Shown piece after piece: positions 1 to 7,000 of a stretch of DNA of 14,050 nucleotides; positions within the stretch are counted from its first letter, which is position 1, and each line of letters begins with the position of its first letter. Source of the stretch: JACZWZ01 sp964194935 (GTDB taxonomy: Bacteria > Actinomycetota > Acidimicrobiia > Spongiisociales > UBA11373); NCBI GenBank assembly GCA_964194935.1, contig CAXMOL010000098.1, positions 1 to 14,050 on the forward strand. Direction: 5' to 3'. The notes beneath the pieces are model-generated. The model was not told where the DNA came from. It saw only the letters and a list, made by a program, of their open reading frames with translations, and searched no databases. The position numbers and the translations under genes are program-made.

Positions 1-15
1 CGCCGGCCCCCCTGA

Positions 16-1470
16 TCAACGCCGCCACAACTCGCGGGTAAAGAGCAAGACGACTGGGAACACCTCGAGTCGACCGGCGATCATGATCACCGACAGCAGC
101 CACTTGCCTGCTGCAGGCACAGCCGCGTAGTTGGCCGCCGGTCCCACCTCGCCCAGCCCCGGGCCGATGTTGCCGAGGGCGGATGCCACCGCTGAAGCCG
201 AGGTCGTCAGGGTGAAGTCCGTACCTGCGATCGAGTCGAAGAACGCAAACGCAAGCGTCCCGGACATGAAGAGGAACATGTACAACATGAAGAACGACTG
301 GACGCTCTCCGCAATGTGATCAGGAACAGGGTGCCGGCCCAGTTTCGTCACAAAGAGGCCGCGCGGATGGATGAGTCGACGCAAATCCGCCTTCGACCCC
401 TGGTACAGGACCCCAAGGCGATACACCTTTACTGATCCGGCGGTCGAACCGGCCATTCCCCCGACAAACATCAGCCCCACAATCAACACCTGGAGAGACG
501 AGGCCCACTGCCCGAAGTCGGCAGTGGCGTAGCCGGTGGTGGTAACGAGAGACACACTGGTAAAGACTCCGTCGCGAACGGTGTCGGCGGTGCTGCCGCC
601 CCAGGTACCGATCACAATGAAAGCGGTGGCTGCCGCCAGGATGCCGGCATAGATCCGGAACTCGGCGTGACGCAAGTAGGCAAGAGGATCCCGGTACCGC
701 AGCGCCTTGAAGTGCAGCGCAAACGAGACCCCTGCCAGCACCATGAACACGATCACAATCCACTGAGCAAAGTGATCGAACGCAGCCAGAGAAGCCGCCT
801 TAGTGCCGAACCCCCCTGTCGACATGGTCGTAAACGAATGCGTGATGGCATCGAAGACATTCATGTCGGTCAGCGACAACAACACCGCCTCGGCGACCGT
901 GAGTCCGAAATACACCAGCCAGAGACGCTTGGCCGTTTCGCGGAATCGAGGAGTCAGCCGATCCGGCGTCGGTCCCGGTGACTCAGCTCGAGCAAGCTGC
1001 ACGCCGCCGGTTCCCAGCAACGGGAGAATCGCAATGGACAACACGATGATCCCCATTCCGCCCATCCATTGGGTGAGCGCCCGCCACCACAGGACTCCAT
1101 GGCTCAGAGCCGCCGGGTCGGGAACGATCGATGACCCTGTCGTCGTAATCCCGGCCGCCGTCTCAAAGAAGGCATCGGTCATCCCATCAATCGACCCAGT
1201 GACCAGGTAGGGCAGGGTTCCGACGAGAGCCATCGCAAACCACGACAGGGCGACCGCGGCGAATCCCTCGCGGGTCGTCATCTCGCCTCGCGGAGTCAAC
1301 GATCGACGAACCAAGTCGGCAACCAACACGACGGCCAGACCGGAAATAGCGATCACACGGGCGTCGGCCCACTCACCGTAGATTCCCGAGACCACCGCCG
1401 CTGTCAGCGACGCTGCACCGGTGGCCTCCACGACCGCGGCAATGATAAAACCGAGCCGCCGGAAAGACAT
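16..1470 (-). CDS. trkH: TrkH-family potassium uptake channel subunit
   Basis: This is the membrane subunit of a Trk/Ktr K+ uptake system, which moves K+ inward and is gated by a cytoplasmic TrkA ring. The 484-residue length fits the TrkH family. The four quasi-repeated pore loops are visible: ITTTGSS near residues 108-114, TTMSTGGFG near 214-222, VTTTGYA near 309-315 and ALGNIGPG near 431-438, each with the selectivity-filter glycine. The intramembrane gating-loop segment GGMAGSTAGSVKVYR lies at 337-351, and the conserved C-terminal GRLEVFPVVLLF at 466-477. Many hydrophobic segments separate these. The ATG at 1470 lies 3 nt after the trkA stop, so the two genes are almost certainly co-transcribed with trkA first. 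No strong Shine-Dalgarno is seen, so translation may depend on coupling. The stop (TGA) lies at 16-18, and any terminator is outside the window. Confidence 0.95.
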   Translation of the reverse strand: MSFRRLGFIIAAVVEATGAASLTAAVVSGIYGEWADARVIAISGLAVVLVADLVRRSLTPRGEMTTREGFAAVALSWFAMALVGTLPYLVTGSIDGMTDAFFETAAGITTTGSSIVPDPAALSHGVLWWRALTQWMGGMGIIVLSIAILPLLGTGGVQLARAESPGPTPDRLTPRFRETAKRLWLVYFGLTVAEAVLLSLTDMNVFDAITHSFTTMSTGGFGTKAASLAAFDHFAQWIVIVFMVLAGVSFALHFKALRYRDPLAYLRHAEFRIYAGILAAATAFIVIGTWGGSTADTVRDGVFTSVSLVTTTGYATADFGQWASSLQVLIVGLMFVGGMAGSTAGSVKVYRLGVLYQGSKADLRRLIHPRGLFVTKLGRHPVPDHIAESVQSFFMLYMFLFMSGTLAFAFFDSIAGTDFTLTTSASAVASALGNIGPGLGEVGPAANYAAVPAAGKWLLSVIMIAGRLEVFPVVLLFTRELWRR

Positions 1471-1473
1471 GAC

Positions 1474-2802
1474 CTAGGCGAAGAGCTTCTCGACGGCGGG
1501 AATGGCCTCCGGCAGAGCAATGGCGATGAGAAGATCACCAACCTGGATCTCGGTCGTCCCATGCGGGATGAACGCCTTTTTGCCGCGCACCACACCTCCC
1601 ACGATGGCCGACTTGGGAAGACCGAGGTCGTGAAGCGTCTTGCCGATTGCCTCTGATTCCTCGCCTACCTCGAGCTCAATCGCTTCGGCGGCGGTGTCCT
1701 GGAATGTCCAAACACTATGAATCTGGCCGCGACGGATGTGGCGCAGGATCTCGTTGGCAGCCGCAAGGCGGGTCGATACCCCGGCGTCGATACCATGGCC
1801 GGCAAGCAGCGACGCATATTCGATGCGGCTGAACCTGGCAACGGTGGTCCCGGCCCCGAGCGCTTTGGCAATGAGACAGCCGAGGATGTTTACCTCGTCC
1901 CATCCGGTAGCACCGATCACGACGTCGGCCTTCTCGATACCTTCGCTCTTTAGGACTTTGAGGTCTGTTGGGTCACCCTTGACCACCACCAGGCGGTCGT
2001 ATTTGGCTGACAGGTCGGAGCACTTGTCCGCCTCGTGATCGACCAAGACCGTCGAGATGCCGGCTCGCACGAGGTTCTCCGCGGTGAGTAGCGCCAGACG
2101 GGTTGCACCAAGGATGAAGACCTTCTTCGCCTTGTGCTCATCGACGCCCATCAACTCCAACGCGTCGTGAGCAGCATCGCCACTGGCCACAACCAAGACA
2201 TGGTCACCGGCAGTTATCTCGCTGTCGCCCCGGGCGATGAAGGTGTTCCCGTCGCGCACCACCGCACCAACAATCCAATCCCAACCGGTCATCCGCCCGC
2301 GGAGCTCTCGCAAGGTGATGCCGTCGAGCGGAGAGTCCTCTTGGACATAGCCGCCGAAGAGGCTGATCTTTCCGTCGGCGAATTCGATCACCTCGGATGC
2401 CCCGCCTCTGAGGACCAGGAGCAGCAATTCCTTGGCAAGCGCTTCGACCGGATCGATGACTACATCGACGCCGTGGGATTCAAGATCCTCGCGCAGCGTC
2501 GGGTCTTGAACTCGAGCGACTCTCTTGGGAACGCCCAGGCGAGCAGCCGCCTGACTGGCAAGCACGTTTACGGCGTCGGAGGAAGTGACCGCAATGAAAA
2601 GATCGGCATCCTTGACACGGGCCTCCTCGAGAGCCTTGGTGGAGGCGCCGTTGGCGACGATGACCAGGCAATCCACCGATTCTTGAAGATCGTCGGCACG
2701 TCGTTGATCGGCCTCGATGACGACTATGTCGTGCCCTTCATAGGCAAGACGCTCGGCCAGATAAGAGCCGACGGCACCGGCCCCCACGATCACGATTCGC
2801 AT
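1474..2802 (-). CDS. trkA: TrkA, cytoplasmic regulator of the Trk potassium system
   Basis: This is a peripheral cytoplasmic protein with two RCK modules, each an RCK_N Rossmann domain plus an RCK_C domain. It binds NAD(H)/nucleotide and gates TrkH. With the ATG at 2802 it has 442 residues and opens MRIVIVGAGAVGS, the GxGxxG dinucleotide loop at residues 7-12, with the acidic end of beta-2 at VVIEAD (27-32). RCK_C1 covers about 137-220. The second Rossmann domain starts near 227 (KVFILGATRLALL), and RCK_C2 covers about 370-442. The second glycine loop is degenerate (GATRLA), so the second half may bind nucleotide poorly or differently. A TTG 27 nt upstream (2829) would add nine residues before the Rossmann strand. 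I prefer 2802 because AGGA lies 5 nt before it and the family normally begins at this beta strand. trkH follows 3 nt downstream, and nhaA diverges upstream. Confidence 0.94.
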   Translation of the reverse strand: MRIVIVGAGAVGSYLAERLAYEGHDIVVIEADQRRADDLQESVDCLVIVANGASTKALEEARVKDADLFIAVTSSDAVNVLASQAAARLGVPKRVARVQDPTLREDLESHGVDVVIDPVEALAKELLLLVLRGGASEVIEFADGKISLFGGYVQEDSPLDGITLRELRGRMTGWDWIVGAVVRDGNTFIARGDSEITAGDHVLVVASGDAAHDALELMGVDEHKAKKVFILGATRLALLTAENLVRAGISTVLVDHEADKCSDLSAKYDRLVVVKGDPTDLKVLKSEGIEKADVVIGATGWDEVNILGCLIAKALGAGTTVARFSRIEYASLLAGHGIDAGVSTRLAAANEILRHIRRGQIHSVWTFQDTAAEAIELEVGEESEAIGKTLHDLGLPKSAIVGGVVRGKKAFIPHGTTEIQVGDLLIAIALPEAIPAVEKLFA

Positions 2803-2807
2803 AACCG

Positions 2808-2811
2808 TCCT
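2808..2811 (-). promoter_or_regulatory. Shine-Dalgarno of trkA (decides start)
   Basis: Read on the minus strand, AGGA is followed by 5 nt and the ATG at 2802. It supports that ATG over the in-frame TTG at 2829, which has no comparable site. Confidence 0.55.
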
Positions 2812-2832
2812 GAGAGTGGAATAGACCAAGAC

Positions 2833-2838
2833 AGGTTA
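2833..2838 (-). promoter_or_regulatory. candidate -10 element of the trkAH operon
   Basis: TAACCT on the minus strand fits an actinobacterial TANNNT -10 box. It would place transcription start near 2824-2826, giving a 5' leader of roughly 22-25 nt that still contains the AGGA ribosome site. No convincing -35 hexamer is visible. This is inferred from one short motif. Confidence 0.3.
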
Positions 2839-2901
2839 GGACGGGTATCGCCCGCTCCCAACCTCTGCTGCACGTCGGACCGCACCATCGCCTCGCGCCA
2901 C

Positions 2902-2907
2902 TACCCT
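2902..2907 (+). promoter_or_regulatory. candidate -10 element of nhaA (leaderless)
   Basis: TACCCT lies exactly 8 nt before the nhaA ATG at 2916, and no Shine-Dalgarno is seen. If it is a -10 box, transcription would start at or within about 2 nt of the ATG, giving a leaderless mRNA as is common in actinobacteria. The helicase gene at 9703 shows the same arrangement (TAGCCT, 8 nt, ATG). No -35 match was found. Confidence 0.4.
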
Positions 2908-2915
2908 CCGCCGAC

Positions 2916-4286
2916 ATGGCGGAACCGAACTCCGGAGACAACCGCGAGCACGTGACGTGGGTCGATTCCCAGCGCTGGATCCCAGCTCGGTTCGTGAGGC
3001 CATTGCTCAACTTCATCCACATCGAATCAGCGGGTGGTGTCGTTCTTCTCGTTGCGGCGGTCGTCGCCTTGGTGTGGGCAAACGCTCCATTCGGCGAGTC
3101 CTACGAGCGATTCTGGGAGACCCACTTCGAATTTGCGCTGGGCACGTTCCACCTCGAGGAAACGCTGCGTGATCTCGTCAACGACGGATTGATGGCGATC
3201 TTCTTCTTCGTGGTCGGTCTGGAGATAAAGCGAGAGCTGGTTGCCGGCGATCTGCGCGACCCCAAGGCTGCAGCGCTACCGGTCATCGCAGCTCTTGGCG
3301 GGATGATCGTCCCCGCTCTCATCTTCATCTCGTTCAACGGCGGTGGCGAGGCATCCCGCGGCTGGGGAATCCCTATGGCTACCGACATTGCCTTCTCTAT
3401 CGGAGTCGTTTCGCTGCTGGGCCGGAGAGTCCCGGTCGGCGCCAAGCTCTTCTTGCTCGCACTCGCCATCGTCGATGACATAGGGGCCATCGCCGTCATC
3501 GCGATCTTCTACACGGACGTTCTCTTGTTTGGATATCTGGGTGCGGCCGTCGGGGGGTTGGTCTTGGTCGCGGTCGCACAACGAGTCGGGATCAGATCCA
3601 TGACCTTCTATGTACCGGTCGCAGTTGCCACCTGGTATTGCCTATTGGAGAGCGGGGTCCACGCCACGATCGCCGGCGTCGCGCTCGGGATGCTGACGCC
3701 GGTCAGATCGATGTATAACGATCGCGATTACCACGACCGCACGACGCGCATCCTCGATCGCTACGACTTCGATAAGGCGGCACCGCGAGGCGCCGAGCGG
3801 GTCGACCACGATGCGCTCGAGATATCGAAGATCGCCCGCGAGTCGGTTTCGCCTCTCGATCGGCTCGAAACCTCACTCCACCCCTGGTCGTCGTTTGTGA
3901 TTGTTCCGTTATTCGCCCTTGCCAATGCCGGTGTCCGCTTCGCCGGAGTGGACCTGGTCGAAGCCGCCACCCATCCCGTATCGCTCGGCGTGATGACCGG
4001 TCTCTTCGCCGGGAAGATCGTCGGGATATCCCTGTTCGCATGGCTGGCCGTCAAGTTCCGATTTGCCGTGCTGCCACGCTTGGCAGGGTGGACCCACATC
4101 GTCGGTCTTGCAGCCATCGCCGGCATCGGATTCACCGTGTCACTGTTCGTGACGGGACTCGCCTTCGACAATGCGCTCCTGGCCGACAGGGCGAAGATCG
4201 GAATCTTTGTAGGCTCCTTCGCCTCGGGAGTGGTTGGCTACCTGATCCTCAGGTCCATCACTCCCCATGAACCGGCCAACGAGTAG
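2916..4286 (+). CDS. nhaA: NhaA Na+/H+ antiporter
   Basis: This inner-membrane electrogenic antiporter exports Na+ (or Li+) in exchange for protons and supports pH and sodium homeostasis. It has 456 residues; classic NhaA is shorter (about 390), the extra being a longer N-terminus and a hydrophilic loop. Family hallmarks are clear: FFFVVGLEIKRELV near 96-109, PMATDIAFSIG near 153-163, the ion-binding Asp pair in LAIVDDIGAIAVIAIFY (D187, D188), PLFALANAGV near 331-340, the TM10 lysine in LFAGKIVGISLFAWLA (K367), and GIGFTVSLFV near 403-412. A charged segment near 265-318 between late membrane helices is longer than in the E. coli protein and may be a cytoplasmic regulatory loop. The ATG follows a candidate -10 by 8 nt, suggesting leaderless expression. 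It is divergent from trkAH and is followed 14 nt later by the LCP pair, so it may lead a three-gene operon. Confidence 0.96.
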   Translation: MAEPNSGDNREHVTWVDSQRWIPARFVRPLLNFIHIESAGGVVLLVAAVVALVWANAPFGESYERFWETHFEFALGTFHLEETLRDLVNDGLMAIFFFVVGLEIKRELVAGDLRDPKAAALPVIAALGGMIVPALIFISFNGGGEASRGWGIPMATDIAFSIGVVSLLGRRVPVGAKLFLLALAIVDDIGAIAVIAIFYTDVLLFGYLGAAVGGLVLVAVAQRVGIRSMTFYVPVAVATWYCLLESGVHATIAGVALGMLTPVRSMYNDRDYHDRTTRILDRYDFDKAAPRGAERVDHDALEISKIARESVSPLDRLETSLHPWSSFVIVPLFALANAGVRFAGVDLVEAATHPVSLGVMTGLFAGKIVGISLFAWLAVKFRFAVLPRLAGWTHIVGLAAIAGIGFTVSLFVTGLAFDNALLADRAKIGIFVGSFASGVVGYLILRSITPHEPANE

Positions 4287-4300
4287 ATCGCGAAAACAAG

Positions 4301-5590
4301 ATGGCACGACGACTTCCGGTGATCATCATCGCATTTGCCCTGCTCTCCGCAGCGTGCAGCAGCGAAGCAGCTCCAACAACGACGGTGGCAGTCGCGACAA
4401 CGACAACCACCACACAGCCCCCAACCACCACCACAACGACCGAGCCGCCAACCACCACGACCTTTACGATCCCGTACGCAGCGCTGGATGTTTCCATCGA
4501 AGAGGACGAATCGGCTGGCCTCGTCGTCCAGTCCCTCTATGCATGGTTCGGGGATCGCACCCTTCCCACTCCAAACGTCCCTCAGGGCCTGCTCGATCAC
4601 CTGGCCAGGGCCCATGCCGATGGCCACGGAAGCTTTACCGGTGAGATCTTCTCCGAAGAGATCGATGAAATGGGGACCGCAGCGGTGGCGGTCATAAACG
4701 ATCAGGACATCATGCTCCTGGTCGACGATTTGGAAGCCGAGGGCGAAGAGGACTCGGGCTGGCGTCTCGTCGGCGCCTGGTTCGCTCAATACGATATCGA
4801 TCCCTGGTTCGGTGACCCTCTGCGCTACGTCTTCGTCATCGGCACCGACGCCCGACCCGGCGAGGATCAGCAGCACTTCAGGGCCGACAGCCTGCACGTC
4901 CTGACGAGCAACATCGTCGAGCGATCGGGCGGGGTGCTCGGTTTCCCGCGCGACACCTACGTACAGGCCTCCTACGGAGGCGACAAGTTCACCAATGTGA
5001 ATGCTCTTGTTTGGACTCTTTCAGACAATACGACGCCAGGTCAAGACGAGATGATCGACCTCGCTGCCGAGATGAGCGGACTCCCCCTCGAAGGCTATGT
5101 CATCACCGGATTTCTCAACTTCCAGCGACTGGTCGATGCCTTCGGCGGGGTCGATGTCGATGTCCCATACGGCATGGCTGAATTCAAATCCCAGGCCTAC
5201 CTGTCGGCAGGGCTGCAGACATTGTTCGGCCTAGACGCCCTCGCCTTCAGCCGCAACCGCACAATCCCGGGAGGGGATTTCTCGAGGCAATTCCACGGAG
5301 GTTTGGTGATCCTTGCTGCACTCGACGGCGTTCTGGAGCGGAACATCACGGTGCTTCCTGCGCTGCTGGGGACACTGATGCAATTCACCTGGACCGACCT
5401 CAGCCTCGAGGACCTCCTCACAGTCGCCGCCGGCGGATTCCTGCTCGACGCGGATCTCGTGGGTAACGACGTACTTCCCGGGGTGGTGGCGACCCGAGGC
5501 GGAGCATCCATTGTCGATCTGACCGAAGGGGCCGAGGACATGTTCCGCGACATGGATGATGGATCGCTCAGCAAACGCGAGGACGAGTAG
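4301..5590 (+). CDS. LytR-CpsA-Psr (LCP) family protein, predicted lipoprotein, copy 1
   Basis: LCP enzymes transfer glycopolymers from a polyprenyl-pyrophosphate carrier to the cell wall, on the outer face of the membrane. The 429-residue product starts with a signal peptide ending in LLSAAC (Cys19), a lipobox-like site, then a Thr/Pro-rich linker (about 25-55). Most LCP proteins instead have an N-terminal membrane helix. An acidic segment of about 110 residues (60-170) follows that I cannot assign. The LCP domain covers about 176-345: FVIGTDAR (178-185), the R-x-D-S motif RADSLH (194-199), GFPRDTYV (214-221), KFTNVNAL (229-236), FGGVDVDVP (281-289), ALAFSRNR (313-320) and GGDFSR (324-329). 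The family's usual R-x-x-R-Q ending is changed: His332 and Gly333 occupy the second Arg and the Gln. A 90-residue tail follows. It is 14 nt after nhaA and 5 nt before its paralog, so co-transcription is likely. Confidence 0.9.
   Translation: MARRLPVIIIAFALLSAACSSEAAPTTTVAVATTTTTTQPPTTTTTTEPPTTTTFTIPYAALDVSIEEDESAGLVVQSLYAWFGDRTLPTPNVPQGLLDHLARAHADGHGSFTGEIFSEEIDEMGTAAVAVINDQDIMLLVDDLEAEGEEDSGWRLVGAWFAQYDIDPWFGDPLRYVFVIGTDARPGEDQQHFRADSLHVLTSNIVERSGGVLGFPRDTYVQASYGGDKFTNVNALVWTLSDNTTPGQDEMIDLAAEMSGLPLEGYVITGFLNFQRLVDAFGGVDVDVPYGMAEFKSQAYLSAGLQTLFGLDALAFSRNRTIPGGDFSRQFHGGLVILAALDGVLERNITVLPALLGTLMQFTWTDLSLEDLLTVAAGGFLLDADLVGNDVLPGVVATRGGASIVDLTEGAEDMFRDMDDGSLSKREDE
4373..4465 (+). repeat. Thr/Pro-coding triplet-rich tract in LCP copy 1
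   Basis: A run of ACN codons with scattered CCN encodes the Thr/Pro-rich linker just after the lipobox cysteine. Codon third positions vary, so it is a low-complexity protein linker, not a clean microsatellite. Such linkers are typical spacers between the lipidated cysteine and an extracytoplasmic domain in actinobacteria. Confidence 0.7.
5386..5410 (+). repeat. 25-bp direct repeat shared by the two LCP genes (copy 1)
   Basis: These 25 bases are identical to 6786-6810 in the second LCP gene, encoding the shared TWTDLSLE segment after the LCP core. Exact DNA identity, including third positions, fits a tandem duplication with this patch conserved or kept by gene conversion. The flanking DNA has diverged. 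Confidence 0.8.
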
Positions 5591-5595
5591 AACCA

Positions 5596-6993
5596 ATGCC
5601 GGTGGCGCGCCACCGTTCGCAGTGGCGCCCGCTTACGGCAGCGTTCCTGTCGATCGGGATGGTGGTGGCGGCCTGCAGCACGACCGACTCGAAACCGATC
5701 CCCGCAACTACGACCACGACAACCACGACCGCGGTTGCAACTACCTCTTCGAGCACCACCACTACCACAGTCCCCTTCGTCGAGATCGAAGTCCAGGTCG
5801 ATGACGACCCGGAGGTGGCAGCGGTGCTCAGCGGTTTCTACACCTGGGTTGCCGACCGCGATGCTCCTCGGCCGGTCCTGCCGGATGGGTTGGCGGCCCA
5901 CCTCGCCGAGCCTCAGACCTCGGACACCTATTTGTTGAGTGCCGAACTCTCGACGGAGGGCGTTGTCGGAATGGGTGTCGCCGGAGTGGCGACGGTCGGG
6001 GACGAGGACATCATCCTTCTCGTCAACGATGTCGACGCCACCGGCGATAACTTCACCGGATGGCGGGTCGTCGGTGCCTGGCTCGCTCGACACGACCTGG
6101 ACCCGTGGTTCGGAGACCCCATTCGCCACGTGATGATCATCGGGACCGACGCCCGCGACTGGCAGGACCCGGTGAAGTTCAGAACCGACAGTCTCCACAT
6201 CGTCTCGAGCAATACGGCCGAGGGAGGAGGTGGAATCCTCGGCCTTCCGCGCGACAGTTGGATCGAGGCGCCTTATGGAATGGACAAGTTCACCCACGTG
6301 AACGCAATCACCTGGACGGCCTCCGACGATCAGGTCGCCGAAGATCTCGACCGACTCCTGACCGATCCCTATTTCGGATACGCAGCTCGATGGCTTGGCT
6401 TCGATCGAGTGGTCGAGATGGTCAGAGAGGGTCCTCTCGGCGCCGAGGTCACCGTCGAGGTAACGGAGCAACTCACCGGTCTGCCAATCGAGGGCTATTT
6501 CTTGACCGGCTTCCGTGACTTCCAGCTATTGCTAAATGACTATGGAGGCATCGAGATCGACGTCCCCTTTGCAATGGCAGATTCGAGTTCGGGCGCCTAC
6601 TTCAAGTCTGGTGTTCAGGAGATGTGGGGAAGATTCGCACTGGCGTTTAGCCGAAACCGGCATCTCGCCGGCGGCGACTTCACCCGATCCCTCCACCAGG
6701 GGATGGTGATCCTGGCTCGATTGAACGGAGCCATCGATTCGGGATATTCCACACTGCCTTGGCTGGTGTCGGGCCTGGTAAAGAACACCTGGACCGACCT
6801 CAGCCTCGAGCAGATTCTCACACTGGGCGCCGGGGCGCTCCTGCTCGACCCCGACAACGTCGGCAACAAAGTCCTCCCCGGACGCATCGCCACCCGGGGA
6901 GGAGCCTCCGTGGTACTGATCGCCGATTCGGCAGAGGAGCTGTACCGGGATCTGGACGACGGAATACTTGAGGTGGACCCGAACGAGGAATAG
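5596..6993 (+). CDS. LytR-CpsA-Psr (LCP) family protein, predicted lipoprotein, copy 2
   Basis: This 465-residue paralog follows copy 1 by 5 nt and resembles it end to end, by eye roughly half identical in the C-terminal half. The order is the same: signal peptide ending VVAAC (Cys27), Thr/Ser-rich linker (about 37-58), an unassigned 110-residue segment ending DPWFGDP, the LCP domain, and a tail closing with ATRGGAS and a DLDDG segment. LCP motifs include IIGTDAR near 180-186, RTDSLH near 196-201, GLPRDSW near 216-222, KFTHVNAI near 231-238, YGGIEIDVP, ALAFSRNR and GGDFTR. It has an insertion of about 30 residues near 248-290 that copy 1 lacks. At the core's end it keeps Gln368 where copy 1 has Gly, but His367 replaces the usual second Arg. 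The likely role is extracytoplasmic glycopolymer transfer; the different active-site edges suggest different acceptors or polymers. It converges on the cation ATPase. Confidence 0.9.
   Translation: MPVARHRSQWRPLTAAFLSIGMVVAACSTTDSKPIPATTTTTTTTAVATTSSSTTTTTVPFVEIEVQVDDDPEVAAVLSGFYTWVADRDAPRPVLPDGLAAHLAEPQTSDTYLLSAELSTEGVVGMGVAGVATVGDEDIILLVNDVDATGDNFTGWRVVGAWLARHDLDPWFGDPIRHVMIIGTDARDWQDPVKFRTDSLHIVSSNTAEGGGGILGLPRDSWIEAPYGMDKFTHVNAITWTASDDQVAEDLDRLLTDPYFGYAARWLGFDRVVEMVREGPLGAEVTVEVTEQLTGLPIEGYFLTGFRDFQLLLNDYGGIEIDVPFAMADSSSGAYFKSGVQEMWGRFALAFSRNRHLAGGDFTRSLHQGMVILARLNGAIDSGYSTLPWLVSGLVKNTWTDLSLEQILTLGAGALLLDPDNVGNKVLPGRIATRGGASVVLIADSAEELYRDLDDGILEVDPNEE
5701..5772 (+). repeat. Thr/Ser-coding triplet-rich tract in LCP copy 2
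   Basis: A run of ACN codons (eight consecutive Thr, then Ser/Thr) encodes the post-lipobox linker of copy 2. It matches the linker position in copy 1, but the sequences are not simply copied, so the two tracts have drifted independently. Confidence 0.65.
6786..6810 (+). repeat. 25-bp direct repeat shared by the two LCP genes (copy 2)
   Basis: This is the exact 25-base match to 5386-5410, in the same frame and the same place in the paralogous protein. The two copies are 1400 bp apart in direct orientation, so recombination between them would delete one gene-equivalent and leave a hybrid LCP gene. Confidence 0.8.
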
Positions 6994-7000
6994 TCAGTAC

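Noticed and set aside
2803..2829. TTG start giving trkA nine more residues
   Set aside because: The added residues precede the Rossmann strand that normally begins TrkA, and the ATG at 2802 has AGGA 5 nt upstream. The candidate -10 ends only 3 nt before the TTG.
2842..2854. Small hairpin CGGG-5 nt-CCCG in the trkA/nhaA gap
   Set aside because: Four pairs in high-GC DNA are expected by chance, and there is no T-run or conserved riboswitch core nearby.
2134..2955. 273-codon plus-strand frame opposite trkA and running into the nhaA start
   Set aside because: It is antisense to well-conserved TrkA and has no recognisable domain. It would also cross the nhaA promoter and start.
5197..6471. 424-codon minus-strand frame across both LCP genes
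   Set aside because: It spans the end of one real gene and most of another on the opposite strand, with low-complexity Arg/Ser-rich content and no family similarity.
6994..7000. Possible terminator between LCP copy 2 and the ATPase
   Set aside because: Only 7 nt separate the convergent stops and I see no stem-loop with a T-tract there.
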